This document shows, piece after piece, positions 20,661 to 28,465 of a stretch of DNA of 53,142 bases (position 1 is its first letter; each line of letters opens with the position of its first letter). Made by a program: the position numbers and the translations under genes. A model generated the notes under the pieces. That model was given only the letters and a program-made list of their open reading frames with translations, ran no database searches and had not been told where the DNA came from. The stretch lies in IMG/VR virus record IMGVR_UViG_3300042860_002932, positions 1-53,142 of that record, one strand, 5' to 3'. The DNA comes from a virus.

Positions 20661-20966
20661 AACAGAAATTCCCGATCCTGATTACAGTTTATCAGTCGGG
20701 CTCGAGGTTCATATTAGGAAATTGATTCAGAAATTGGACTATTTTGTTCGGTCCTTAAATGCGGGTCACCTCTGTGATAGTGCATAGACGTTACTTAAAA
20801 AGGTTCAATTTCAAAGAAAAAACAAATCATTTACTAAACTTTTCTGTATTCCGTACTATGATTCAGCACCACCTGTTAATCGACTCATCAGCCAAAAGGT
20901 TCAATGATTTAATATAAATATCCCCAATAAAATTAAAACATTCATTTTTACAATCATGGTAGTACA
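20661..20966. other. Intergenic stretch with one hairpin
   Basis: About 300 bases with no credible gene. A hairpin at 20670-20699 (CCCGA/TCGGG plus CTGAT/ATCAG) is the only structure I see. No promoter box of the local type is present. Confidence 0.5.
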
Positions 20967-21205
20967 TTAATCTTCATCATCCCATTCATCTTCTTCAATA
21001 ATTGAAAGTATTTCAAAACCAATTACCTGACCAAATACTTCTATTTCAAATATAAATCCATCCTTAGATAAACTTATTTTTAATTCAAACCATGACAGAA
21101 ATGAATCCCTTGTCAAGGTTGTACTATAAATGGAAGTATTTCTCTCCCCATCATGAGTTATTATTCCGAATTCAATTGTTCCAGAGTCAATTTGAGTGTA
21201 ACATT
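20967..21205 (-). pseudogene. Open frame without start codon
   Basis: A coding-like frame of about 80 codons ends EFEILSIIEEDEWDDED-like at 20967. No ATG, GTG or TTG occurs in its upstream part before an in-frame stop. It may be the remnant of a longer gene truncated at its 5' end. Confidence 0.35.
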
Positions 21206-21211
21206 ATTTTG

Positions 21212-21433
21212 TTATTTAAACCTTTTAAGAAAATCCTCAGCCTCTTGAGCATTAAAGGACTTATTCAAATTATTCTCCCCATTTCTGCATAAAATACCTA
21301 ATGCAGAATCGATCCCGCTACCAATACGATCAAATACATTAAAGAAATTTTTAATGGCGTTTTCCTGACTGCCAATCTCGGCAGCCTTTTGTTTCAAAAA
21401 TTCTTGTCTAGCAATTTTCTTGTTAGAGTTCAT
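21212..21433 (-). CDS. Hypothetical protein, 73 aa
   Basis: Starts MNSNKKIARQEFLKQKAAEI and is helical with a charged N-terminus. A TATATTTG -7 box at 21464-21471 lies upstream but lacks a clear -33. Confidence 0.55.
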   Translation of the reverse strand: MNSNKKIARQEFLKQKAAEIGSQENAIKNFFNVFDRIGSGIDSALGILCRNGENNLNKSFNAQEAEDFLKRFK

Positions 21434-21470
21434 TTCTAATCAATTATTTTTTTAAAGTGATACAAATATA

Positions 21471-21710
21471 TTACCCCATAGGAGAAAGTCGATCCTGCGA
21501 CGATTTAGAGCCCTTGTCGTACATTTTAGACGCAGGTAAAATTACAGCAATTAATTTCCCCATAAAGGTAATGAGATTTCCTTGACGGATCGGTGTTTCT
21601 GGTGTTAAAGTTCTGTTAACCATTTTTCTGGTGGATTTTTTATTTTTTCGGGACAGGATGAGACGTGGCGTAATACTTCTCCTCCCCCAACTTACCAAAA
21701 TTGTACCCAT
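21471..21710 (-). CDS. Hypothetical basic protein, 79 aa, uncertain
   Basis: The frame starts MGTILVSWGRRSITPRLILS and is basic with no recognisable domain. It is the only open frame in its interval, but composition does not strongly support it. Confidence 0.35.
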   Translation of the reverse strand: MGTILVSWGRRSITPRLILSRKNKKSTRKMVNRTLTPETPIRQGNLITFMGKLIAVILPASKMYDKGSKSSQDRLSPMG

Positions 21711-21866
21711 TTTCAAGAAAAAAGCCTCAATAAACAACAAATATTATTAAAATGATACATTTTAGGCCAAAAAATACTAATAATATCTAAATTCCAAAAA
21801 TTTCCCAAATTCCTCTTCTGACAGTTTAAGTTCTGGTCAGTTTTATATTTTTAAAAACATCATTGT

Positions 21867-22112
21867 TTAATTCCAACTTATGGTGTAATAACTTCTTTCT
21901 CTTTGGTCTCTGAAGTCGCCTTGATTATATGCGATTCTATATCCCTCGGATTCCAACTTTTGTTTAGTTAGTTGGTGGATGGTATAAACATAAATCGAAT
22001 AGTCTCCTTTTTTGGATGCTTCTTCAATTTTTGTCATAATGGCGTTATAACCATTTTCTGAGTTTTCCAGTTGAAATTGATCACTGAGTTGTTTTGCTTC
22101 GAGTGCTTTCAT
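21867..22112 (-). CDS. Small paralogous phage protein, copy 1
   Basis: 81 residues. Shares with 22114-22356 and 50309-50539 a layout of an N-terminal helix, a KKGDYSIYV-type segment, a helix with KLESEGYRI, and a C-terminal YYTISWN strand. The three are a gene family expanded within this phage. Function unknown. Confidence 0.65.
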   Translation of the reverse strand: MKALEAKQLSDQFQLENSENGYNAIMTKIEEASKKGDYSIYVYTIHQLTKQKLESEGYRIAYNQGDFRDQRERSYYTISWN

Positions 22113-22113
22113 T

Positions 22114-22356
22114 TTATTTCCAATCTATGTTATAGAACATTATAGTTTCTCCTGTTTCATAATCGTATTCCATTGTTGTATGAACGAGGAAACCATCTTG
22201 TTTTAGTTTTTGAATCATTGGTTCGTTTAATCTATATCTGGGTAAGGAAATGGAATAGTTTCCTTTTTTTGCTTCTTTTTTAAGGAACCTTAACATTTGA
22301 TGATATTCGCTTTTACTTTCATCTGCTAAGGTTCTGAACTTTTGGGCTTTATTCAT
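22114..22356 (-). CDS. Small paralogous phage protein, copy 2
   Basis: 80 residues. The key parts are KKGNYSISL, KLKQDGFLV and the C-terminal MFYNIDWK, matching the same layout as 21867-22112, which follows after one base. This pair looks like a tandem duplication. Confidence 0.65.
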   Translation of the reverse strand: MNKAQKFRTLADESKSEYHQMLRFLKKEAKKGNYSISLPRYRLNEPMIQKLKQDGFLVHTTMEYDYETGETIMFYNIDWK

Positions 22357-22693
22357 TCTTTAATTTAAAGTTTAACCATGTGTCATGGTTTGTTTGGTAT
22401 TTTATTTTTATTGAATGAACCTTGACGTTTGCATCGAACCAAAACGTCTGCTCATCTTGTCCAGAATTGATTATTTGGGGTTCTGGTGCATTGTTTATTG
22501 TTATCCATACCAAACCTTCAATCCAACGATCAAATTCAACTGAGGTTAAATTTATGGGATTACGAAAGGTCATAACAATGTTATGTTCCTCTAACTGGGA
22601 ATCAGGTAACTGAACGTGAAATTCTTGCAACTCCTGACCGTGGGTTAGAGTTGGTAGGAAAAATAACAGTAAAATTTTCAGGATTGTTTTCAA
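22349..22693 (-). CDS. Secreted beta-sandwich-like protein
   Basis: 114 residues. A signal peptide (MKTILKILLLFFLPTLTHGQ) is followed by a beta-rich mature part (FHVQLPDSQLEEHNIVMTF). Probably periplasmic. No family is recognised. Confidence 0.6.
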   Translation of the reverse strand: MKTILKILLLFFLPTLTHGQELQEFHVQLPDSQLEEHNIVMTFRNPINLTSVEFDRWIEGLVWITINNAPEPQIINSGQDEQTFWFDANVKVHSIKIKYQTNHDTWLNFKLKNE

Positions 22694-22902
22694 GCAGTTC
22701 TGATTAAATTTTCGTTGTCATCATTACAAACGAACACTTCGCCGACTTCTACACCATTACCCTTCCAGTTTTCAGTAATTGGTAATGTAGTTTCCTCTGC
22801 TTCAATAATTTGAATTAAATGAATTCCAGTGTGTCTGGTGAGTTCATCCGAATAACAAGTTGTTGTATCTGTTACTGGATTAAAATAAACGTAAACTTTC
22901 AT
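22690..22902 (-). CDS. Hypothetical protein, 70 aa
   Basis: Starts MKVYVYFNPVTDTTTCYSDE. Linked by 4-base overlaps (ATGA) to the genes on both sides. Confidence 0.6.
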   Translation of the reverse strand: MKVYVYFNPVTDTTTCYSDELTRHTGIHLIQIIEAEETTLPITENWKGNGVEVGEVFVCNDDNENLIRTA

Positions 22903-23834
22903 ATTATAGGTTGATTTTGTTTAATTTTTTCAATTATTTTCGTATCGAACCTTTGCATTATTTCACTGTAACCGTAGTAAAAATAATCAAGATTGGATTT
23001 GCAAATATCATTTTCCTTTGATTCCTCATCGGTTAGAACCTTTGGAACCCATTCAATCATATTGTCCAGCGTTCCTGCCCACTGAAATGAACCCAAGGGT
23101 TGATACCGTTCGTAATCTTTTTTACTCAACGGTTTACCAAGTTGAGCCTTTAATACTGGATTCTTTGCTTCCAGTCTTAATAACCAACTTAACAAACTAT
23201 TTTGTCCTTTTAATGACCAAATCATCCAACTGAGATTATAAAGGGCATAATGCGGATAAATCAATTTTTGATAAATCCATTTCTTCCACTTTGGTTGCGG
23301 TGTTAGTTTTGTTTGTGGTGTTATTTTTTTTACTTGTAAAATGAGTCTCAATATGAAATTCCAAGGAACGGTAAATAAAAACAACAAAAAGTTCAGTAAA
23401 AAGAAACTTTCTCTTAAAATGAACCTTTTAATGAAGTTTCTCTCTATTTCGGCTTTCAAAGTTTTTTGCCACAACCAAAAGTCCAATGTTTGCCAATAAC
23501 GTCTTGAAAGTTGAAGTGGTAAATTATCCAATATCCACTTCAATTCTACATAATCCCTGTTCAAATACAAGGCCAATATAATCGCAGAAACATGATCTCT
23601 TGACATCGTTTCAGCACCCTCATTCGGATACCGATAAAATTGGACGTATCCATCGTCACGCAGTTTAACGCATCGAAGTAATGTCTCTTTTAACCAAGGA
23701 ACATTCGGATGAAAGATGTAAAAAAACGCATTTCTTCCGATGGAATCTCCTTTGGACCAAGGAGTTCCCTCTTCCAACGCAATTAGATTTTCATCAAAAC
23801 GCCAAAACGTTTTTTGGTTATATGGGCTGATCAT
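22899..23834 (-). CDS. Large hypothetical protein with central membrane segment
   Basis: 311 residues. The N-terminal half has PWSKGDSIGRNAFFYI and YPNEGAETMSRDHVSAI, a pattern seen in uncharacterised phage proteins. A hydrophobic stretch at about 140-165 (FFLLNFLLFLFTVPWNFILR) could span or lie on the membrane. The C-terminal half has aromatic repeats and ends with a charged helix. No enzyme family is recognised. Confidence 0.65.
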   Translation of the reverse strand: MISPYNQKTFWRFDENLIALEEGTPWSKGDSIGRNAFFYIFHPNVPWLKETLLRCVKLRDDGYVQFYRYPNEGAETMSRDHVSAIILALYLNRDYVELKWILDNLPLQLSRRYWQTLDFWLWQKTLKAEIERNFIKRFILRESFFLLNFLLFLFTVPWNFILRLILQVKKITPQTKLTPQPKWKKWIYQKLIYPHYALYNLSWMIWSLKGQNSLLSWLLRLEAKNPVLKAQLGKPLSKKDYERYQPLGSFQWAGTLDNMIEWVPKVLTDEESKENDICKSNLDYFYYGYSEIMQRFDTKIIEKIKQNQPII

Positions 23835-23886
23835 TAATATTCCATAATGTTGTTTATTATCAACATTTTACTGAAAAATGTCGAAA

Positions 23887-24237
23887 TTAATCAACATTTT
23901 CCCAATTGTACCAAATACCATCTGCATTTGGCCACGTTGGATGGTTTGTTTGGGCTTTGATCGCATTTGGAGCGACCAAGTTTTTCAATTCCGTGACCCG
24001 AAAGAGGTCAAAACTATGCGAACATCTTTCCTCATGAATTGAACCATCGGGAAGATGAAACTTGATGGTCATCCCATCAAAATAGTTTAACCATACGAGT
24101 TGAGCAAGAACTTCGTCCGAATTTGATTTCCCGCTACTTATCCAGTCAAAATATGCTTCATCAATCATTTCTTTTGTTGGCGCTATTCGTTCAGGAAAAA
24201 GCCAATTCGAAAGTCGAGCGTAGGTTTCCTTGTTCAT
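23887..24237 (-). CDS. Hypothetical protein, 116 aa
   Basis: Starts MNKETYARLSNWLFPERIAP and is rich in tryptophan and aromatic residues. Soluble. No family is recognised. Confidence 0.6.
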   Translation of the reverse strand: MNKETYARLSNWLFPERIAPTKEMIDEAYFDWISSGKSNSDEVLAQLVWLNYFDGMTIKFHLPDGSIHEERCSHSFDLFRVTELKNLVAPNAIKAQTNHPTWPNADGIWYNWENVD

Positions 24238-24239
24238 GT

Positions 24240-24362
24240 TTAATAATATTTTGAGTCTTCTCCAGCCTTGTCAAATATTGCAAATCCAAACTCTCCGAAA
24301 TAAGTCAGAGCAAAGACTGCAACCAACCAAATAAAAATGTAAAGGTAAAAAAAGTTTTTCAT
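24240..24362 (-). CDS. Small membrane protein, 40 aa
   Basis: Starts at the ATG ending at 24362, five bases after tRNA-Met; the longer frame reads through the tRNA. MKNFFYLYIFIWLVAVFALT is a membrane segment, with an acidic tail. Confidence 0.55.
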   Translation of the reverse strand: MKNFFYLYIFIWLVAVFALTYFGEFGFAIFDKAGEDSKYY

Positions 24363-24367
24363 AATAG

Positions 24368-24440
24368 TGGACCGTACTGGACTTGAACCAGTGGCTCTCG
24401 CGTTATGAGCGCGGCACTCTACCAACTGAGTTAACGGTCC
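24368..24440 (-). tRNA. tRNA-Met (CAU)
   Basis: 73 nt. The acceptor GGACCGT/ACGGTCC is perfect, the D arm is ACTC/GAGT and the T arm ACTGG-TTCAAGT-CCAGT is perfect. The anticodon loop CTCATAA gives CAU. Unlike the copy at 5456, CCA is not encoded and pair 1-72 is normal. It stands apart from the main array. It may be elongator Met or Ile2. Confidence 0.9.
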
Positions 24441-24462
24441 ATGTGCCTACAAAAGTAGGCGG

Positions 24463-24552
24463 TTAATCATCAATTTCCATCAACAGCATACATGCTATTT
24501 CCAACGTCACAAGTCCAAAAATGACTAAATAAACAATTTCAAAAACGTTCAT
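24463..24552 (-). CDS. Tiny membrane protein, 29 aa
   Basis: MNVFEIVYLVIFGLVTLEIA is a single membrane segment with an acidic C-terminus. Its position between the lipoprotein gene and tRNA-Met supports a real small gene. Confidence 0.45.
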   Translation of the reverse strand: MNVFEIVYLVIFGLVTLEIACMLLMEIDD

Positions 24553-24553
24553 A

Positions 24554-24871
24554 TTATTCGCAATTACACGCTGACGGGTAAATTTCCATAAATTTTTTCA
24601 AATTTACCGGAGTGTTTGGATCGTTCAAAACTCGTTCTTGTGATTGAACAAATTCCCAGTTCAGTTCGTCGGGACAACCCCAAACTTCTGTAACAAGAGT
24701 ATCAGAATATAACACAAACGTTTCATCTCCAGACTCATTGCTACTCGGAGGGCACCATGTATAACTGAATTGGATGTATGTGCATTTTGCACGATAGTTG
24801 TCGCAGTCAACTTTCTGCTTTTGACAGGCAATGGTTGAAAGAACGATGATAAAGAAAAACAGTTGTTTCAT
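24554..24871 (-). CDS. Small lipoprotein
   Basis: 105 residues. The N-terminus MKQLFFFIIVLSTIACQKQK ends in a lipobox with Cys16. The mature part carries several cysteines (WCPPSS, VWGCPDE, ACNCE). It opens the lysis-type block, and a phage lipoprotein here could be an outer-membrane spanin partner, but that is only positional. The promoter is at 24896. Confidence 0.65.
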   Translation of the reverse strand: MKQLFFFIIVLSTIACQKQKVDCDNYRAKCTYIQFSYTWCPPSSNESGDETFVLYSDTLVTEVWGCPDELNWEFVQSQERVLNDPNTPVNLKKFMEIYPSACNCE

Positions 24872-24895
24872 TTTTTATTTGTTTTAATTACACCA

Positions 24896-24950
24896 CAAAG
24901 ATAAAAGTATTTATTTCAAATTTCCAAATGGATTAACAACTCATTAACTA
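24896..24950 (-). promoter_or_regulatory. Promoter of the lipoprotein gene
   Basis: TATCTTTG is at 24896-24903 and TTTGG at 24924-24928, spaced 20 bases. GTTAATG and GTTAAT boxes lie directly upstream. Confidence 0.7.
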
Positions 24951-25528
24951 CCTTGTTCATTTATAACTGAAAGCGTTCCTAAAAATCCAATCAATTTATT
25001 ATTTACATCTCGCAATTGATATGCAACTCCATGAACTTTTTGAAATTTACCAGACGGGAGAACAAAACGGTATTCCATATCAAAGTTTAAATCATTTTGA
25101 ACACAACGATACCACTCTTCAAATACATCATCTTTTTCATCAGGATGAATCCAATTAGACCAGTTATCTCCTTTTATTTCACCCTCAGTTCGACCTATTA
25201 TTTTACACAAAGAACGATTGACATCTATACACTTTCCTCGTTCGTCACTTATCCAAGTTCCAAGTGGTAAGGATTTAATAATTGCTATCGTCTTTTGTTC
25301 CTGCAATGTTATCTTATCTTCGATCCTATTAATTGCATCTCTTAAAGTTGAACCGCCGTTTGGCCTAAATTCTTCTGCCATCTTTTGAATCTTTCCGTAT
25401 AATTCCCTTCCTTCCTCATATCTTTGTTTTAACCAAAATTTCCATAAAGCGCCGCCGACAATTCCAAATGGGGCTAAAAGTGAGAGCCATTCTTTTAGTA
25501 CGATTAAAATTGATTTAAAAAATTCCAA
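24944..25528 (-). CDS. Membrane-anchored PAS-domain protein
   Basis: 194 residues. An N-terminal hydrophobic segment (LLAPFGIVGGALWKFWL, about 17-33) is followed by a charged linker with RPNGGSTLRDAINRIEDKI, then a PAS domain (about 80-188). The PAS domain has LGTWISDERGKCIDVN, SLCKIIGRTEGEIKGDNWSNWI and a C-terminal PAC-like part (MEYRFVLPSGKFQKVHGVA). No kinase or output domain follows. PAS domains sense ligands, redox state or light. It is adjacent to the amidase and lysozyme genes, so a sensor tied to lysis is possible. Confidence 0.8.
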   Translation of the reverse strand: MEFFKSILIVLKEWLSLLAPFGIVGGALWKFWLKQRYEEGRELYGKIQKMAEEFRPNGGSTLRDAINRIEDKITLQEQKTIAIIKSLPLGTWISDERGKCIDVNRSLCKIIGRTEGEIKGDNWSNWIHPDEKDDVFEEWYRCVQNDLNFDMEYRFVLPSGKFQKVHGVAYQLRDVNNKLIGFLGTLSVINEQGS

Positions 25529-25560
25529 AATGCGTGTCCTCTTATTTTGATGATTGTTGA

Positions 25561-25812
25561 TTATTTCTTTTTTGACTTTTTAATGGGAGGAATTTTATCT
25601 GGATGCCAATCGATTAAAAGTTCATCCTCTTGACTGGTATTCCGCCAGTATTTTGGACTGAACTTCGAAATTTGTTTATCCTTGTCTATAAATATGGGAA
25701 ATCCTGCGCTAAAACCTTTATAATAACCCAAGACTTCTTTTAATTGTGGATTTAACCACCAAACAAGATCATTTATTTGAGGTTTTGATTGCGGAAAAAT
25801 TTGATATTTCAT
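25561..25812 (-). CDS. Hypothetical protein, 83 aa
   Basis: I use the ATG ending at 25812 (MKYQIFPQSKPQINDLVWWL). It has a basic tail PPIKKSKKK. Overlaps the 3' end of the amidase gene by 44 bases. Confidence 0.5.
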   Translation of the reverse strand: MKYQIFPQSKPQINDLVWWLNPQLKEVLGYYKGFSAGFPIFIDKDKQISKFSPKYWRNTSQEDELLIDWHPDKIPPIKKSKKK

Positions 25813-26503
25813 TATTTTGAATTTTTTCTCGAACGTACTTATCAACTAAAAGTTTAAATTTACAAAACGCATTATCTTCTTGCTTTTGATTCCAATTTTG
25901 CTTGTAAAAGAATTTGGGACATTGCTTTCCGGAAACGTCATGGTGACGTATAACTCTGCTAACGTCCGGAACCTTCCTGTATAGCGTTACGACTTTACCT
26001 TGTGCGGCAGACCATAATTGAACTGTTTCTAAACGAACAAACCCTTTATCAATCATTTGCCAAGCAATTGAACGGGCAGTCATATCAACGATTAGCGAAT
26101 CGTTTCTGCCGCCGCCGAGGCACATTTCATAAGAAAGAGAATTTTCATTAAAAACTTTTCCCTTTAACCAAGGCTTAGGAATAAATCCGAACCATTTACG
26201 ATCCCCGACTGCAAACGCAACTTCGGTTTCCGGAACACATTGAATTATTTCTTCATCGTCAACTGCATAATGACAACCAGCATTTCTTGCTCTTTGTAAA
26301 TACCGAGCATTCATTTCTGCATTTGCTTTTGGGTGAAAGTTTGCAGTATAATGAACGACTATATATTCAATTCGTTCTTTCCTTTTTCTTGTATGTTTGT
26401 CCAATATTTGACGGAAGGAAACTCCGCCAACGAAAAGTACAAATATAAGTCCTAATATATATTTAACTTTGTGGGTTTTTAAATGTAAAATAATTTTTTT
26501 CAT
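25769..26503 (-). CDS. N-acetylmuramoyl-L-alanine amidase (Amidase_2/PGRP fold)
   Basis: 244 residues. An N-terminal membrane segment (VKYILGLIFVLFVGGVSF) acts as a signal anchor. The amidase domain runs from IEYIVVHYTANFHPKANAEM to HHDVSGKQCPKFF. The first zinc histidine is in VVHYT, the second in RHHDVSGKQC and the third ligand is the cysteine of that motif; HYAVDDEEI and the tyrosine of LSYEMCLGGG also fit. It cleaves the amide bond between MurNAc and the peptide stem. It lies 3 bases downstream of the lysozyme gene. Confidence 0.88.
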   Translation of the reverse strand: MKKIILHLKTHKVKYILGLIFVLFVGGVSFRQILDKHTRKRKERIEYIVVHYTANFHPKANAEMNARYLQRARNAGCHYAVDDEEIIQCVPETEVAFAVGDRKWFGFIPKPWLKGKVFNENSLSYEMCLGGGRNDSLIVDMTARSIAWQMIDKGFVRLETVQLWSAAQGKVVTLYRKVPDVSRVIRHHDVSGKQCPKFFYKQNWNQKQEDNAFCKFKLLVDKYVREKIQNNEISNFSAIKTSNK

Positions 26504-26506
26504 CTC

Positions 26507-27076
26507 TTAGTCCTTTCCCATTGCTATCAATTTTTGAAGGTTTTCTTCTGTCATTTTATTAATCGTCGAATAATCATGATTCCAGCAAGCAAGTTCGAAT
26601 TTTCTACGACGGGAATGACTTTTTTTGATGTCTTTATTTTTATTACCGCAACCCCAACTTGCGCCACAACATCTTCCTAATTTTCGTCCATTCTTGGTTA
26701 AGCCTCTTGCATATGAGTACATTCGTAAAGCATTGTTTTTCAAATCATCTTTATGTAAACGACCATACTTGTTAATTTCGTAAATCGTTATCTTAGTTGC
26801 TTCGTCAAATGTAACTTTACCATCCTTGGTATATTGTTTAATTTCATGTCTACGAACCTGACCTTGGTCATTCCACCCGAAGCCAATTGAATATGCTTGT
26901 TTACCATTCACAAACCCGTCTTTATACCACCACGAGCGGTATCCTTCATTCGCTTTAATTTCCCATACCATAATTTGATATGGAGAATATTTTAATTTAG
27001 ATTCGTCGCTGTTAGGTTTGTTGGCTGCAACGAGAGCAAATAAGCATAACGAGCCAAAAATTATGCGTGTTTTCAT
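26507..27076 (-). CDS. Phage lysozyme-like endolysin (GH24-type)
   Basis: 189 residues with a signal peptide (MKTRIIFGSLCLFALVAANK). The catalytic region reads IKANEGYRSWWYKDGFVNGK followed by YSIGFGWND, matching the E-x8-D/x-T/S-I-G-x-G layout of GH24 lysozymes. A basic C-terminal half has CCGASWGCGNKNKDI. The signal sequence suggests export independent of a holin. It pairs with the downstream amidase. Confidence 0.82.
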   Translation of the reverse strand: MKTRIIFGSLCLFALVAANKPNSDESKLKYSPYQIMVWEIKANEGYRSWWYKDGFVNGKQAYSIGFGWNDQGQVRRHEIKQYTKDGKVTFDEATKITIYEINKYGRLHKDDLKNNALRMYSYARGLTKNGRKLGRCCGASWGCGNKNKDIKKSHSRRRKFELACWNHDYSTINKMTEENLQKLIAMGKD

Positions 27077-27110
27077 TTGGTTTAACTCCTTTATATTTTG
27101 AGGTTTATTT

Positions 27111-27551
27111 TTATAGGGGGATTAATTTCTTATATACCCAATACAAATCTTCCATCGAACCTTCAAATGTTTGAAAATCAAATGGACTGACATCGAACTT
27201 GAATGCTCTATTTAGTTCCAATTCAAGTTCATGTAGTAATTTCAACTCATGTTGGCAATGGGCTTCTGCCAGTTTTCTGTTTTCTTTATTCCACTTGGCT
27301 CTCCTGACAATGAACCAATCTTCAAAGGCTTCTTTACTTGCAAGTTTGTTTTTCTGTTTCCATTCAACTTGCTCGTGTTTGAAAAGTTGATTATTTTCTT
27401 CAACCATTTGTAAATATGGACTTTCATTAAATTCTCCGTTTCTAATACGGTAAAGAATCAAATGTTCATTTTCTCCAAAAGGAACTTTCTTTAACTTCGG
27501 TTTTGAAGTAGTTTGACCTTTTCGCCAGTAATTAAATTGGTTGAATGACAT
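27111..27551 (-). CDS. Hypothetical charged helical protein, 146 aa
   Basis: Starts MSFNQFNYWRKGQTTSKPKL at the ATG ending at 27551; the 48 bases before look like leader. The central part is a long charged helix (KHEQVEWKQKNKLASKEAFE and LKLLHELELELNRAF). It may be structural or lysis associated; no family is recognised. Confidence 0.6.
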   Translation of the reverse strand: MSFNQFNYWRKGQTTSKPKLKKVPFGENEHLILYRIRNGEFNESPYLQMVEENNQLFKHEQVEWKQKNKLASKEAFEDWFIVRRAKWNKENRKLAEAHCQHELKLLHELELELNRAFKFDVSPFDFQTFEGSMEDLYWVYKKLIPL

Positions 27552-27645
27552 ATAAATATCTTTTAAGATTTTCTTAACATTTGTAAGTAGTAATTTCAAA
27601 CGAAATAAACTACAATTTTAACAAGCATTAACAAAAGTTTAACAA

Positions 27646-27683
27646 ATAAAAAACCCCATCCGACTTGTGAAAGTGAACGGGGA
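27646..27683 (-). terminator. Rho-independent terminator
   Basis: On the minus strand CCCC pairs with GGGG and an inner ACTT-TCAC-AAGT hairpin forms, followed directly by TTTTTT. It lies downstream of the 27744-28004 gene. Confidence 0.6.
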
Positions 27684-27743
27684 CATAATAAGTAATTTAT
27701 TTATTACATTGGCGGAAAATTACAATACTCTGATTTTTTTGGT

Positions 27744-28004
27744 TTATACCATATCTAATACATCAGTTAGCCTGCGGCCTGACTTCACAAATAACCAATC
27801 CCTTTGAGCAAAGTAGTCCTCAAATGCTGCCAGCAACCGTTCTTCGTTGCTATAAATATTGAATCGTTCGTCATCCGAAAACTCTCGTTCGGCCCAAGTC
27901 TCAAAATAGAGAGCCAATGTGATTCTCGCAAAATGCTTAGATGACGCTTCTAAATCGCGGTACTCCATTACATCAACGGGAACGGAAATTGTCTTTTTGC
28001 TCAT
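27744..28004 (-). CDS. Hypothetical protein, 86 aa
   Basis: I use the ATG ending at 28004 (MSKKTISVPVDVMEYRDLEA), which sits 44 bases after the -7 box of the promoter at 28048. The N-terminus has the short beta strand plus two helices expected of a ribbon-helix-helix protein (SKKTISVPVDVMEYRDLEAS). DNA binding is likely but unproven. Confidence 0.6.
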   Translation of the reverse strand: MSKKTISVPVDVMEYRDLEASSKHFARITLALYFETWAEREFSDDERFNIYSNEERLLAAFEDYFAQRDWLFVKSGRRLTDVLDMV

Positions 28005-28047
28005 TTTTAAAAATTTAAGTGTGATGCCTTGCGGCGTTTTGTTAGGA

Positions 28048-28110
28048 CAAATGTACGTTGACGTTTGTAAACAACCAAACTCATTAACAATCATTAACAA
28101 ATTAGTCTCT
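28048..28110 (-). promoter_or_regulatory. Promoter of the 86-aa gene
   Basis: TACATTTG is at 28048-28055 and TTTGG at 28075-28079, spaced 19 bases. Tandem GTTAATG boxes lie 10 bases apart upstream. Confidence 0.7.
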
Positions 28111-28308
28111 CAACAATTGTTTCCCGGTAAATGAACGTTCTTGAATCGGATTTGATTGCTTCATCTGCCATTGCAAAAATTCCTCACTTGTGATTGTCAT
28201 TTCAACCAGTCCGTTTGAAGGTTGAAGGGAATATGATTGCGGAAAGCCTAATTCATTTATACTTTTCATTTCAGTTGGGTGAACCCAAACTTTGACTTGC
28301 CTGTTCAT
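28102..28308 (-). CDS. Hypothetical protein, 68 aa
   Basis: Starts MNRQVKVWVHPTEMKSINEL at the ATG ending at 28308. Small and soluble; its 3' end overlaps the upstream boxes of the promoter at 28048. Confidence 0.5.
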   Translation of the reverse strand: MNRQVKVWVHPTEMKSINELGFPQSYSLQPSNGLVEMTITSEEFLQWQMKQSNPIQERSFTGKQLLRD

Positions 28309-28465
28309 TTTGTTTTTCCTTAATTTGGTTATGAAGTTTTTGACGATAATTTTCAAGTTCTTCCAGAAAATTACTCGTTTCAATGTAAGTGAAATCTGCC
28401 AACCCATACTCACTCAGGAGTTGTTCCAAGGTCAGATTCTTCAAGTCTTTTTCTAAATTCAGCAT
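28271..28465 (-). CDS. Hypothetical coiled-coil protein, 64 aa
   Basis: Starts MLNLEKDLKNLTLEQLLSEY at the ATG ending at 28465. Helical with ELENYRQKLHNQIKEKQ. Overlaps both neighbours, which is common in this genome. Confidence 0.5.
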   Translation of the reverse strand: MLNLEKDLKNLTLEQLLSEYGLADFTYIETSNFLEELENYRQKLHNQIKEKQNEQASQSLGSPN

